A stretch of 61,179 nucleotides of DNA from contig CACZBS010000018.1 of NCBI GenBank assembly GCA_902779455.1, positions 1-61,179 on the forward strand, given 5' to 3'. Positions 9,075-17,311 of the stretch are shown here, one piece after another. Below the pieces are notes generated by a model. The model was not told the DNA's origin. It searched no databases and saw only the letters and a list, made by a program, of their open reading frames with translations. The translations under genes and the position numbers were made by a program. This stretch comes from an uncultured Prevotellaceae bacterium (GTDB lineage Bacteria; Bacteroidota; Bacteroidia; Bacteroidales; Bacteroidaceae). Every line of letters starts with the position of its first letter. Within the stretch, counting starts at the first letter, position 1.

Positions 9075-12000
9075 ATGATGAATTTGACATATACTTTCAA
9101 TAGACGTTATCGTCGAATGGCCATGCTCTTTATTGCCAGCATGGCAACATTCGGTAGTGTGGAGGCGCAGAACGGTACTGTTACTGATGTCAGTACTCTG
9201 GAAATCATTCATCGCCAGTCGTTTATGGCCGATAAGGCTGATGGCGGTTTGAATTTCCCAAATGAATTCCTTCAGAGTGGACAGGGATGGATTCAGAAGC
9301 AGGTGAATGGTGAAACCATTCGTATTCAGAACACCTCCACTTATCGTATGACCCGCTATGTGAAGCAAGGTGTTGCTGTACCCCTTTATTTGACAACATC
9401 ACAAAGTACAAGCAATGCTTCACCGCAGCACACATATCAGCGTTGGTATAATTATGATACGGAGCTGCCTCTTGAGAACGGTGTGAACTGTGACCTTTCT
9501 AAAGGTAATTTCAGTGTTCTGAAATACAAGAATGGTCTTGTGATGGGTTCTCATATTAAGGGAGGAGCCAATGATGCCAATCATTATGCCGGTTTCAATT
9601 TCTGGGGTATTCTCCCTACTTCATTGACTCGACTGAATATTGGTGCAGATCTTACAAGCTATAAAGATTGGAGTTATCAAAATAATGGTGCTAATGTGTC
9701 GGCTGCTAATGCTGGTAATATGACAGAGCCTTCACTAACTTTGCGTCATATCTATGAGTTGGTTGATGCTAAGGTAATGGCTGATTCGCTTGTCAAGATG
9801 ACTGGCGATAAATGGTATGAGGAGCATGTCATTCACTTCCCAAGAATTAGTACTTTGGTATTTCAAGCTGCTAATGACGGTAGCAATTTTGTTCCTCTTA
9901 ATATGGAGTTGGAAAATTATTGGTTCTATAAGGGCGATGGAACTCGTTCTGATGCCAATCTGCAAAACCTTATAAGTAATGATTATGTTGAGTTGACTTC
10001 TTCCACTAGCACAACCATGGCGGTGACAGACATCGCTTTTCGTGAAGCTCCAAATACTAACGCAAATGGTGTCACTGGTTCTACAAACAGTCGTCGACGT
10101 TTGATTGGCTTTAAATATAATACTGTACCTGCAGATTCAAGGTTGACCATCATGGTCAGGTCGAAAGATCCTAACAATGCCAATCGTAAGTATAATGTGG
10201 CAAAGTTCACCATCATTTTTGATGATAACTCTGAAGTCGTTCCTTATATGGATGTAGTACCTGCCAATGGTGCTAAGCATAGCCGTTCTACACAGGTGCT
10301 TCGTGAGGCGTGCCACGGTGCTGACCCTGTAGCACGTATCGATTTCGACTATCCGCATACGCCTGCCTATCGATCACCTACCGGAGGTATACATTTCAAT
10401 AATACTGATCCTGGAGTCACTGATTATACTCATTCATCAGCTCTCCCTATTGCGTTTGAGAAGACGAGTTATGCCTATTCTCCGATTGCAAATAATGGAA
10501 CATTGTATAACTATTGTGTATGGGGATCCTACGCTATTGTTGACAACGTGAATCAAAGTGGAACACTATACCCTGCTAGTACAGTTACAAACGATGATAT
10601 TGATAAAGATCCATCAAATGAAGGCTTTCTCTATATTGATGCCTCTGATATGCCTGGCACAGTAGCGTCTGTCCCGTTTGAAGGAACCTTCTGTATGGGT
10701 ACTAAGATGATGTGTTCGGGATGGATGTCGAGTGTTACAAATGATGTACCCGGTAGTGTTATCTTGAAAGTGATAGGAAAACGGGCAGACAACACCGAAA
10801 AGGAAATTTACGCTTTCTGTTCAGGACAGATCGGTAAGAGTTACCGTCCTGCTGGATCCTCAACTACCGCTTCACAGACTAATATGGTGTGGCAGCAGTT
10901 CTATTTCGAGTTCTTCCTCAATGAGCCTTGTGTGTCCTATGAGCTGCGCGTGGAGAACAACTGTGTGTCGACAGCTGGTGGTGACTATTTCCTCGATGAT
11001 ATCTGGGTGTTCGCTCAGCTGCCAAAGGTCGGTCCTGAGATGACGACCCCGCTTTGCGGTGGCGACCTGAGCGTCATTCAGCTGGAGACCAACTTCGACG
11101 GTCTTCTATTGTCTACAGGTCTCTCCGAAGCTACCAGCACCGTTCCTACAGAAGAAAGGCAGTATCTCTCGTTCATTTACTTGGATTGGGACAATTTCCT
11201 GCTGAGATTCCAGCAGCTACTTGCTTCTGAGAAGAATATCATCGTGAGTGGTCACGAGCTGCAGGAGAACATCAACACTGGTCGGTATGATGTCGAAGAA
11301 TACCGAGATATTTATCGTACTGCTTTCCAGGAATCCATCATGCGCGATGCGACAAATCATAATATTGTTTATGGTAATTTCCAGTGGAGTCCTTATTTCG
11401 CTGATCATCCTGAATTCTCCTTTGCCGCGATGGCTCAAGATACGCATAACACCGTTTATGGAGCAACAGCTGCTAACAACCAGCGACGACTTGTCTTCAA
11501 CGGAGCCATGGGTGGCTTTGCATGGGATTACTATCATAACTACGCGCTGCTGACAACACTTCACGGTGCTGAGCCCATGTCTGATTCTGAACTAAGTAAC
11601 CTGAACTACATCTCTGATCAGCTGTTTAATGTGCTCAATGAGTGCTCCAATCGTTCAGTGATGTGGTTTGTTCCAAAGGTTGAAATTGTAGGAACTATCG
11701 GAGGCCTTGGCATTGAGGATATTGAGTTCTGCGAATACACCACCCAGACTTTTGCTATGGAGCTGGCTGGCTATACTAGGAAAGATGGTTATACTGACGA
11801 TGATGGCACTCATCATCCGGGTGATTATGTTATCATGGATGAGGTCTATTTCGACTGGTGGATGGGCGTTCCGAAGTCGGAAGGCGTGGACAGTATTCCT
11901 GCTACTGTGGAGAATTACATGAAGCAGTATACTACCTATACTGAGACTGTGAATGGTGAGACTGTCGAGAGAAAGCTCTATCTCTACGATGCTGTCAGAT

Positions 12001-15000
12001 GCTTCCGTTTCATGAATCCTGATGTCACTAGCCTCAGTGATCCAAATATCAAGTTTGGTCAGAATCCACTTTATCTGAATATCCCAGCCTTTACCCCACG
12101 AATGCTGGAGTATATGCGTTCATTGGCCAATCCTGCAGATGGCAGCAAGCCGCAGCTTTATATTCATACCAAGATTGTGGATGTCCAGATCAATGAAACT
12201 AATGTGGTCAATGAGATTTACCTTGGCGACACCATTAAATATGTGAAGTTCGTGGCTATTCCTATCGAGGCGAATATGAACGAGGCTGCGAAGGACTTTG
12301 TGTATATCTGTGCTGAGCCACAGCCCTTCAAGGTGAGGGTAAGTGACCACGCACCTCACATGCAGGTAGGCTTCAGCGAGAAGCACTACCCTGCTAGTCT
12401 TGGTACGCTGAGTGTACGAATCTCTAAGAGTCAGTTTGAGAAGCTGGTCGATCATGGGGATGGAAATTATAAGGAGTTACATATTCCTTTGCGTGACATC
12501 AATGTGGTGACGCCTTCCTGTACAGGTGTTAAGATGGCGGATGCTGGCAGTGACCTCCTTAAAGTGAGAATTGCTAACTCTACCGATAGTCTTATGCAGG
12601 ATTACATCATGAAGAACATTGTGATGGATGAGAATAATGCCTGGCCGCCTGCTGTCGGTAAAGTTGACTACTTGGTAGGTAAGCATGACAAGTATTGGAA
12701 TCAAGGTGAGGTGGAACGATTGTTGAAGATTCACTTTGACAAGGAGTTCCAGGTACGCGAAGGCTACAGCTATACCTTACGTTATTACTTCATTGAGGAA
12801 TTGAATGCAGGTTATCAGTTCACTTGTAATGGTAATGCTGATATCATCATCAAGATTGTGCCTGACTATCAGGTTTGGACTGGTGGTGCTGATAATACCG
12901 ACTGGAGTAATGATGAAAACTGGCGTCGTGCCGACTATGATGAGCTGTATGCTGGCAATGGTACGGATCTGAGACATTACCTGCCTAATGGAAAGCAGGG
13001 TGATAATCCTACTACCACAAACTTTATTACACCAGCTGACCGTAGTCGTAAGCAGGGCTTTGCACCTCTCTATTGCACGAACATCCTGATGATGACAAGT
13101 GAAAACTTCGGTCAGGTTTATTCAGGAACTACAACAACAATGAAGGTGAAGCCTGCTTCTGAGCTTTATGATGATGGCGATGAAGTCGTAAATGGAGTGA
13201 AGACGGGATTCCCTGCCCTTCGTCCAACAGCCTCTCCGCTTATCCGCTACGACTTCCAGGCGCATGAGTGGGTACAGGATAGTATTGATGCACACGAAGC
13301 TTGGACATATCGAGCTTTGGGCGATATGGTGACTGAGCTGTATAACGACAATGTTTGCGATAGCATTGCTTTCCAGTCGGAGACGGAGCTCGTCAATGCC
13401 CACCTGCTGAATTATAATAAGGCTTGGGTGGAGTTCGCATTGCCGAAGAACCAGTGGCACCTCGTGAGCTCGCCACTGCAGGGAACACTCTCGGGTGAGT
13501 GGTACGCACCAACGTGGAGTGGACGTCAGGAGACCACTTACTTCGAGCCTATCACCTTCGACGGACTGCCAGTGGCTTCTATCACTAGTGCTACAGGTAC
13601 CTACAACCTCGGCTACGACCGCTTCGCTCCCGCCGTCTACCAGCGTCAGTGGGATAAGGCTAAAGCTGTGCTCTATGAGCGTGGCGCAGTGTGGAGTGCC
13701 AACGATGCCAGCCAGACCGAGAATCTGGGTGAAGGTGCACAAGGTGATTGGACACCAGGACAAGGACATGAATTCGAGTGGGATAGTAACAATGCGGACG
13801 AGTATTTGAATCGCTTGGTCTATAGACCCTTCGGTGAAAGTAAGATTAATGTGGCTGTGCGAGGCTCGTGGAGCGGTGCTCACAACGACCATACAGTGCC
13901 TTATGACAACGGTGGCTTCAGTGTGATGCCTATCAACAACCTGAAGGATCACAACGAAGAGTCTGTGAAGACAATCTTCCGTCTGCCGAAGGATGACCAG
14001 TACTACGACATTTGGGACTGGAACAAAACCTATGGCATAGAACGCCGAGTACGCGTATATATTAAAGAAGAGGGGCATCCCTGGCCAGCCACAGCAACTT
14101 GGAGAGATAGTATTAATGCCGATAGTTCTAATGTAGTTAAACTTAATAACCGCGGCCGTCTGCGCTCTGACTTCTTTGCCACACCTATTGAAGGTACTGC
14201 AACAGCAACGAATCCTACAGGTACCCTGCCTGAATACTATGAGGTGACGTTGAAGAATGAGGGACAGGGTAGTATGGGCTACTTCCTGGCTAGTAACCCG
14301 TTCATTAGTGGACTTAATATGAAGAAGTTCTTCGAACTGAATAAGGACTCGATCTACGCCTACTATCTGGTGATGAAGGGTAGTGATGTTGATCCAAATG
14401 ACGCATCGCTGACCACCTCATACCTCGCCACGCAGCCTTCTGGCTCTACATGGAATTGGACTGATATGAACTTTGCTGGCTTCGATAGTGGTACAGGTAC
14501 TAACCTGCAGGGCGACACAATCGTTCCTCCACGTTACGCCTTCTTTGTCAAGAAGAAAGATGTTGATGGAAAAGACTTGAACCAACTGACCCTGAAGTAC
14601 ACCACCGACATGATGGTGCATACTCCTAGAACTGTTCCCTCGGGAAGTTCTACTGGCGGCGGCTCACGTCTGTGGATGACAATCAGTGCTCAGCGCGACG
14701 GCAACAGCAGTGAGGCCCGTGTGATGAAGAGTCCTAATGCCAGCAATAAGTTCATGCCTGAGGAAGACCTCGAGACGTTCGTCGTGAGTGACATCACCTC
14801 TAACATTCCCGTTGTCTATACGCTGACAGGCCGTCTGGCAACGAGCATCAACCGCATCCACGACTTCATGGTGCTGCCTATCGGTATCGAGAGTAACAGC
14901 GATGAGCCTGCAACGGTCACCTTCCAGGGTGTGGAGATGCTTGGCGACAGCCTGATGCTGTACGATGCGAAGACGGGTGAGGCAGTTCCTCTCCACTCCG

Positions 15001-15299
15001 GCTTTACAACGAGGATGCCGGGCCGCACGCAGAACCGCTTCTTCATCGTTCAGGGTTCGAGCCTGAAGGAAGCTCTCGCTGAAAGCAATCTGCAGATCTT
15101 CGGTGAGGACGGCATCATCGTCGTGACATCTACTACTGGACAGCCTATTACGGATGTACGTGTCTATGATGCAGGTGGCCGACAGGTGTATGTTGCCGCA
15201 CCTGGCCGCAATGAGCACCGCTTCCGCCTGTCAAAGGGCATCTATGTGGTGAAGGCAAACACCGAGGATGCAAGGCAGGTTAAGAAGATCAGCAACTAA
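9075..15299 (+). CDS. Giant secreted protein with T9SS-type C-terminal domain (possible Mfa5-like tip partner)
   Basis: About 2074 aa from ATG 9075. The open frame extends to a TTG at 9069, but the ATG pair at 9075/9078 is preferred. A Sec signal (MAMLFIASMATFGSVEAQ) is followed by long beta-rich regions with one W-rich module (VWTGGADNTDWSNDENW). The last 75 residues look like a T9SS sorting domain (VRVYDAGGRQVYVA, then KGIYVVKANTEDARQVKKIS). It has no lipobox. As the last gene of the cluster it parallels P. gingivalis Mfa5, a large T9SS-exported fimbrial protein, but I see no DxSxS MIDAS motif, so a von Willebrand A domain is not supported. The first half is AT-rich (9661-9720 is 35% GC by count). 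Confidence 0.75.
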   Translation: MMNLTYTFNRRYRRMAMLFIASMATFGSVEAQNGTVTDVSTLEIIHRQSFMADKADGGLNFPNEFLQSGQGWIQKQVNGETIRIQNTSTYRMTRYVKQGVAVPLYLTTSQSTSNASPQHTYQRWYNYDTELPLENGVNCDLSKGNFSVLKYKNGLVMGSHIKGGANDANHYAGFNFWGILPTSLTRLNIGADLTSYKDWSYQNNGANVSAANAGNMTEPSLTLRHIYELVDAKVMADSLVKMTGDKWYEEHVIHFPRISTLVFQAANDGSNFVPLNMELENYWFYKGDGTRSDANLQNLISNDYVELTSSTSTTMAVTDIAFREAPNTNANGVTGSTNSRRRLIGFKYNTVPADSRLTIMVRSKDPNNANRKYNVAKFTIIFDDNSEVVPYMDVVPANGAKHSRSTQVLREACHGADPVARIDFDYPHTPAYRSPTGGIHFNNTDPGVTDYTHSSALPIAFEKTSYAYSPIANNGTLYNYCVWGSYAIVDNVNQSGTLYPASTVTNDDIDKDPSNEGFLYIDASDMPGTVASVPFEGTFCMGTKMMCSGWMSSVTNDVPGSVILKVIGKRADNTEKEIYAFCSGQIGKSYRPAGSSTTASQTNMVWQQFYFEFFLNEPCVSYELRVENNCVSTAGGDYFLDDIWVFAQLPKVGPEMTTPLCGGDLSVIQLETNFDGLLLSTGLSEATSTVPTEERQYLSFIYLDWDNFLLRFQQLLASEKNIIVSGHELQENINTGRYDVEEYRDIYRTAFQESIMRDATNHNIVYGNFQWSPYFADHPEFSFAAMAQDTHNTVYGATAANNQRRLVFNGAMGGFAWDYYHNYALLTTLHGAEPMSDSELSNLNYISDQLFNVLNECSNRSVMWFVPKVEIVGTIGGLGIEDIEFCEYTTQTFAMELAGYTRKDGYTDDDGTHHPGDYVIMDEVYFDWWMGVPKSEGVDSIPATVENYMKQYTTYTETVNGETVERKLYLYDAVRCFRFMNPDVTSLSDPNIKFGQNPLYLNIPAFTPRMLEYMRSLANPADGSKPQLYIHTKIVDVQINETNVVNEIYLGDTIKYVKFVAIPIEANMNEAAKDFVYICAEPQPFKVRVSDHAPHMQVGFSEKHYPASLGTLSVRISKSQFEKLVDHGDGNYKELHIPLRDINVVTPSCTGVKMADAGSDLLKVRIANSTDSLMQDYIMKNIVMDENNAWPPAVGKVDYLVGKHDKYWNQGEVERLLKIHFDKEFQVREGYSYTLRYYFIEELNAGYQFTCNGNADIIIKIVPDYQVWTGGADNTDWSNDENWRRADYDELYAGNGTDLRHYLPNGKQGDNPTTTNFITPADRSRKQGFAPLYCTNILMMTSENFGQVYSGTTTTMKVKPASELYDDGDEVVNGVKTGFPALRPTASPLIRYDFQAHEWVQDSIDAHEAWTYRALGDMVTELYNDNVCDSIAFQSETELVNAHLLNYNKAWVEFALPKNQWHLVSSPLQGTLSGEWYAPTWSGRQETTYFEPITFDGLPVASITSATGTYNLGYDRFAPAVYQRQWDKAKAVLYERGAVWSANDASQTENLGEGAQGDWTPGQGHEFEWDSNNADEYLNRLVYRPFGESKINVAVRGSWSGAHNDHTVPYDNGGFSVMPINNLKDHNEESVKTIFRLPKDDQYYDIWDWNKTYGIERRVRVYIKEEGHPWPATATWRDSINADSSNVVKLNNRGRLRSDFFATPIEGTATATNPTGTLPEYYEVTLKNEGQGSMGYFLASNPFISGLNMKKFFELNKDSIYAYYLVMKGSDVDPNDASLTTSYLATQPSGSTWNWTDMNFAGFDSGTGTNLQGDTIVPPRYAFFVKKKDVDGKDLNQLTLKYTTDMMVHTPRTVPSGSSTGGGSRLWMTISAQRDGNSSEARVMKSPNASNKFMPEEDLETFVVSDITSNIPVVYTLTGRLATSINRIHDFMVLPIGIESNSDEPATVTFQGVEMLGDSLMLYDAKTGEAVPLHSGFTTRMPGRTQNRFFIVQGSSLKEALAESNLQIFGEDGIIVVTSTTGQPITDVRVYDAGGRQVYVAAPGRNEHRFRLSKGIYVVKANTEDARQVKKISN

Positions 15300-15320
15300 G
15301 CTTGAAACACTGACAAATAT

Positions 15321-15359
15321 AAAAAAATGTGGAAGTCGCTATGACCTCCACATTTTTTT
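15321..15359 (+). terminator. Rho-independent terminator closing fimbrial cluster 1
   Basis: A 17-bp stem runs from an A7 tract (15321-15337) to a T7 tract (15343-15359) around a GCTAT loop, with one A.C mismatch. It lies 21 bases after the giant gene. The symmetric A/T tracts make it potentially bidirectional. Confidence 0.9.
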
Positions 15360-15550
15360 GCATCATACTTACCACTGCTAACTACTATACTTTCGGAAGC
15401 TATGGCGCAAGGACAGATACGTGATACTGGGCCTTACCTCTGATTGGATTGACTCGGGATTTTTTTCTACGATTAAGGATATTTAACGCGAAATGGCGCA
15501 AGGTTTCTTGATTCCGACGTTTATTGAGAAAAACATTTCTATATATGATT

Positions 15551-15970
15551 ATGAGTATGAAAACACTGAAGACTTTACTGATGCTTGCTGTGCTCTTTCT
15601 CGCATCTTGTGAGAGCACTGATCCCGAAGGAAAGTGGGACTCTATGATATGGAAAGCTGATGTTGCAGTACAGAAAACGGATGGTTTCTATCAAGTTCCG
15701 GCAGCAGGAGCGGAGCTGATATTCTCGTGTCAGAACTATTCCTTCCCTTGGATTTCTGATGCAGAGTCGAACGGGGAATACTTTTTCCCTCCACGTGAAG
15801 AGAATGACTTCCATACCATAACGACCGACTGGTTTAGGGCTGAAGCAAAGGGCAACAAACTCCATGTAAAGTTTGAAGCTAATGGAACAGCTAAGGAGAG
15901 AACCATGAAGCTAACAGTCACGGCTGGTGATATCTTCTATACCTTCGGGTTCAGACAGTCTGCTAACTAA
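15551..15970 (+). CDS. Small lipoprotein of unknown function
   Basis: About 139 aa from ATG 15551; an upstream TTG at 15524 and ATGs at 15545 and 15557 are alternatives. The lipoprotein signal is LLMLAVLFLASCES. The mature part is a single small beta domain (FYQVPAAGAELIFSC, then ERTMKLTVTAGDIFYTFGFRQ), which resembles the BACON-like or Ig-like domains common in Bacteroidales lipoproteins. The match is by eye only. It stands alone between the cluster 1 terminator and a tandem-repeat region. No promoter box was found with confidence. Confidence 0.6.
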   Translation: MSMKTLKTLLMLAVLFLASCESTDPEGKWDSMIWKADVAVQKTDGFYQVPAAGAELIFSCQNYSFPWISDAESNGEYFFPPREENDFHTITTDWFRAEAKGNKLHVKFEANGTAKERTMKLTVTAGDIFYTFGFRQSAN

Positions 15971-15998
15971 GAAGGCTACGGCAGGAAGGAGGATGGCT

Positions 15999-16086
15999 TT
16001 CTTGGTCTACCCCGACAGCCTTCTAGGTCTACCCCGGCAGCCTTCTTGGTGTACTTCCGCGGCCTCTTTGGTGTACTTCCGCGGCT
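15999..16086. repeat. Four tandem copies of a 22-bp repeat
   Basis: Units start at 15999, 16021, 16043 and 16065. Units 1-2 carry GGTCTACCCCG and units 3-4 carry GGTGTACTTCCGCGGC, so the array consists of two diverged pairs. It lies just after the small lipoprotein gene. Any function is unknown. Confidence 0.8.
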
Positions 16087-16381
16087 TCTTTCCTATGCTA
16101 GAACGGCTACTTTCGAGTACGAAAGTGCCTTTTCGGTTGAAATGTGGCGTATAGCTCATTTTGCAGGATAATTTTGAGTAGTAGGTACTCAATAGCTCAA
16201 ATTGCAGGATGACATTTCCTGCTGTTTTCATGGCCGACTGGATGATTGTTTGTACCTTTGCTCCGCAGTCTGAAGCATAGTGGAGCTCTGCTGGGGAGCA
16301 ACTCCATGAGGAATAGGGCTGTAACACGAAAGTGCAGAAGTCGGATGGGAACCGCATGTGATGTGCGGCTCCCATTCTGCT
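16087..16381. other. Non-coding stretch next to the truncated transposase
   Basis: No convincing gene is visible. It contains a small palindrome (ACTTTCG-AGTA-CGAAAGT, 16109-16126), two related blocks with the core TTGCAGGAT near 16160 and 16200, and a strong hairpin at about 16346-16372 (TGGGAACCGCA/TGCGGCTCCCA, one mismatch). The hairpin lies immediately downstream of the transposase reading frame and may be its transcription stop. One end of the insertion sequence should lie in here, but no terminal inverted repeat can be defined because the other end is missing. Confidence 0.5.
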
Positions 16382-16975
16382 TTATAACTGCAATTCGTTG
16401 TTCAATGCCAAGAAAAACCCAGAAATGAACCGCTTGCGGTTCTCCTTAGTCAGTCCGCTGTGGTTGTTCAGGTTCTTCTTCAGGTCGGTGAAGGTGCCCT
16501 CAATCTTATTGTTCGTATTCGGCATTCCCTTGCAGTTCTCCCTCTGGTAAGTGAAGAGGTATGGCATGTAGAAGTCCAGGCTATGCATCGCTGATCGCAG
16601 ACGCTGGTGGGTGTAGTGGGTGCTGCCGTCCTTATATATTGATCGACGGTCTATCATGTCATGCCACTCATCTTTCCAGGCAGCTAACTCAGCCTTGAAC
16701 ACAGACTCCTCGCTTCTGGTCAGTTTGTCCACAAGAGCATTCAAAGCCCTTGCTGCCAGCAGCTTGGGATTCTTCGTAAGGTATCTCTTGGTTATCTGCT
16801 TCATGTGGAACTGGCACATCTGTATGGGGTATTCTGCGAAGGACTTGAACAGGCTCTGCTTCCCGTCAATGATAATGCCGTCTATGGTGTATCCACGTTC
16901 CTTCACGCTCTGTACGGCATCCTCGTAGTCCTTGGTGGTCTCATTCTTTACAAAGGCAATGTATAATGGTCTGCC
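16382..16975 (-). pseudogene. IS256-family (variant Zn-binding type) transposase, 5'-truncated
   Basis: On the - strand the frame encodes the C-terminal ~200 residues of a transposase: LDHATGRPLYIAFVKNET, then IIIDGKQSLFKSF, MCQFHMKQITKRYLT, YTHQRLRSAMHSLDFYMPYL and NTNNKIEGTFTDLKKNL. This order matches the IS256 'variant Zn-binding' group found in Prevotella. The N-terminal half, with the upstream catalytic residues, is missing. Upstream of about 16980 the frame runs into the antisense of a DUF3868 gene end. The copy should therefore be inactive. The break marks a recombination or deletion junction, or an assembly join. Confidence 0.8.
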
Positions 16976-16991
16976 TGTGGCGTGGTCGAGG

Positions 16992-17187
16992 GCCAGGACA
17001 AGTACCAGGAGGCCTACGACATCCTCTCCATGCCCCGCGTGCAGGCCGACCACCGCTCGTGGAACGCCCTCGGCTGCTGCCACTACATGCTCGGCCGCGA
17101 GGACGAGGGTATCCGCTGGTTCCGCAAGGCTGACCAGGACGGCAACGCCGACGCTCGCAAGAACCTCGAGCAGCTGGAGGAGAAGTG
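16992..17187 (+). pseudogene. 3' remnant of a DUF3868/OmpA-family gene
   Basis: The remnant encodes 65 codons (GQDKYQEAYDILSMPRVQ... to LEQLEEK, stop) nearly identical to bases 174-370, with about ten substitutions over about 200 bases by eye. The rest of the gene is absent and the IS256-variant transposase fragment abuts it in antisense. The remnant is followed by heptamer repeats and then by the cluster 2 major subunit. Cluster 2 therefore once had, or was joined to, an upstream accessory gene like that of cluster 1. The shared bases GCCAGGA lie at the junction. Confidence 0.85.
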
Positions 17188-17193
17188 AGAGGT

Positions 17194-17235
17194 GAAGATT
17201 GAAAATTGAAGATTGAAAATTGAAGATTGAAGATT
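17194..17235. repeat. Six tandem heptamers (GAAGATT/GAAAATT)
   Basis: There are six exact 7-nt units, GAAGATT alternating with GAAAATT, directly after the stop codon of the DUF3868 remnant. The degenerate GAxAxTT heptamer style recurs in other intergenic gaps of the window. Confidence 0.85.
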
Positions 17236-17311
17236 CGTCAACAGACAACAACATATAGAGAACAAACATTTTTAGTATTAATTATTTATTCACTTTTAAA
17301 TTTCAAAACAA

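Noticed and set aside
9075-15299. von Willebrand A domain as in Mfa5
   Set aside because: No DxSxS MIDAS motif was found on reading the protein, so only positional analogy is kept.
16007-16375. Open frame of 122 codons on the - strand
   Set aside because: It runs through the 22-bp repeats and the hairpin, has no recognisable domain and an unusual amino-acid composition.
16340-16378. Hairpin resembling domain V of a group II intron
   Set aside because: The stem is long enough, but the catalytic AGC triad and bulge are missing and no intron reverse transcriptase is present. A stop signal after the transposase is simpler.
16982-17188. Independent small gene of 68 codons
   Set aside because: Its sequence is the duplicated end of a DUF3868 gene, and the apparent start codon lies in the junction with the transposase. 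It is listed as a pseudogene remnant.
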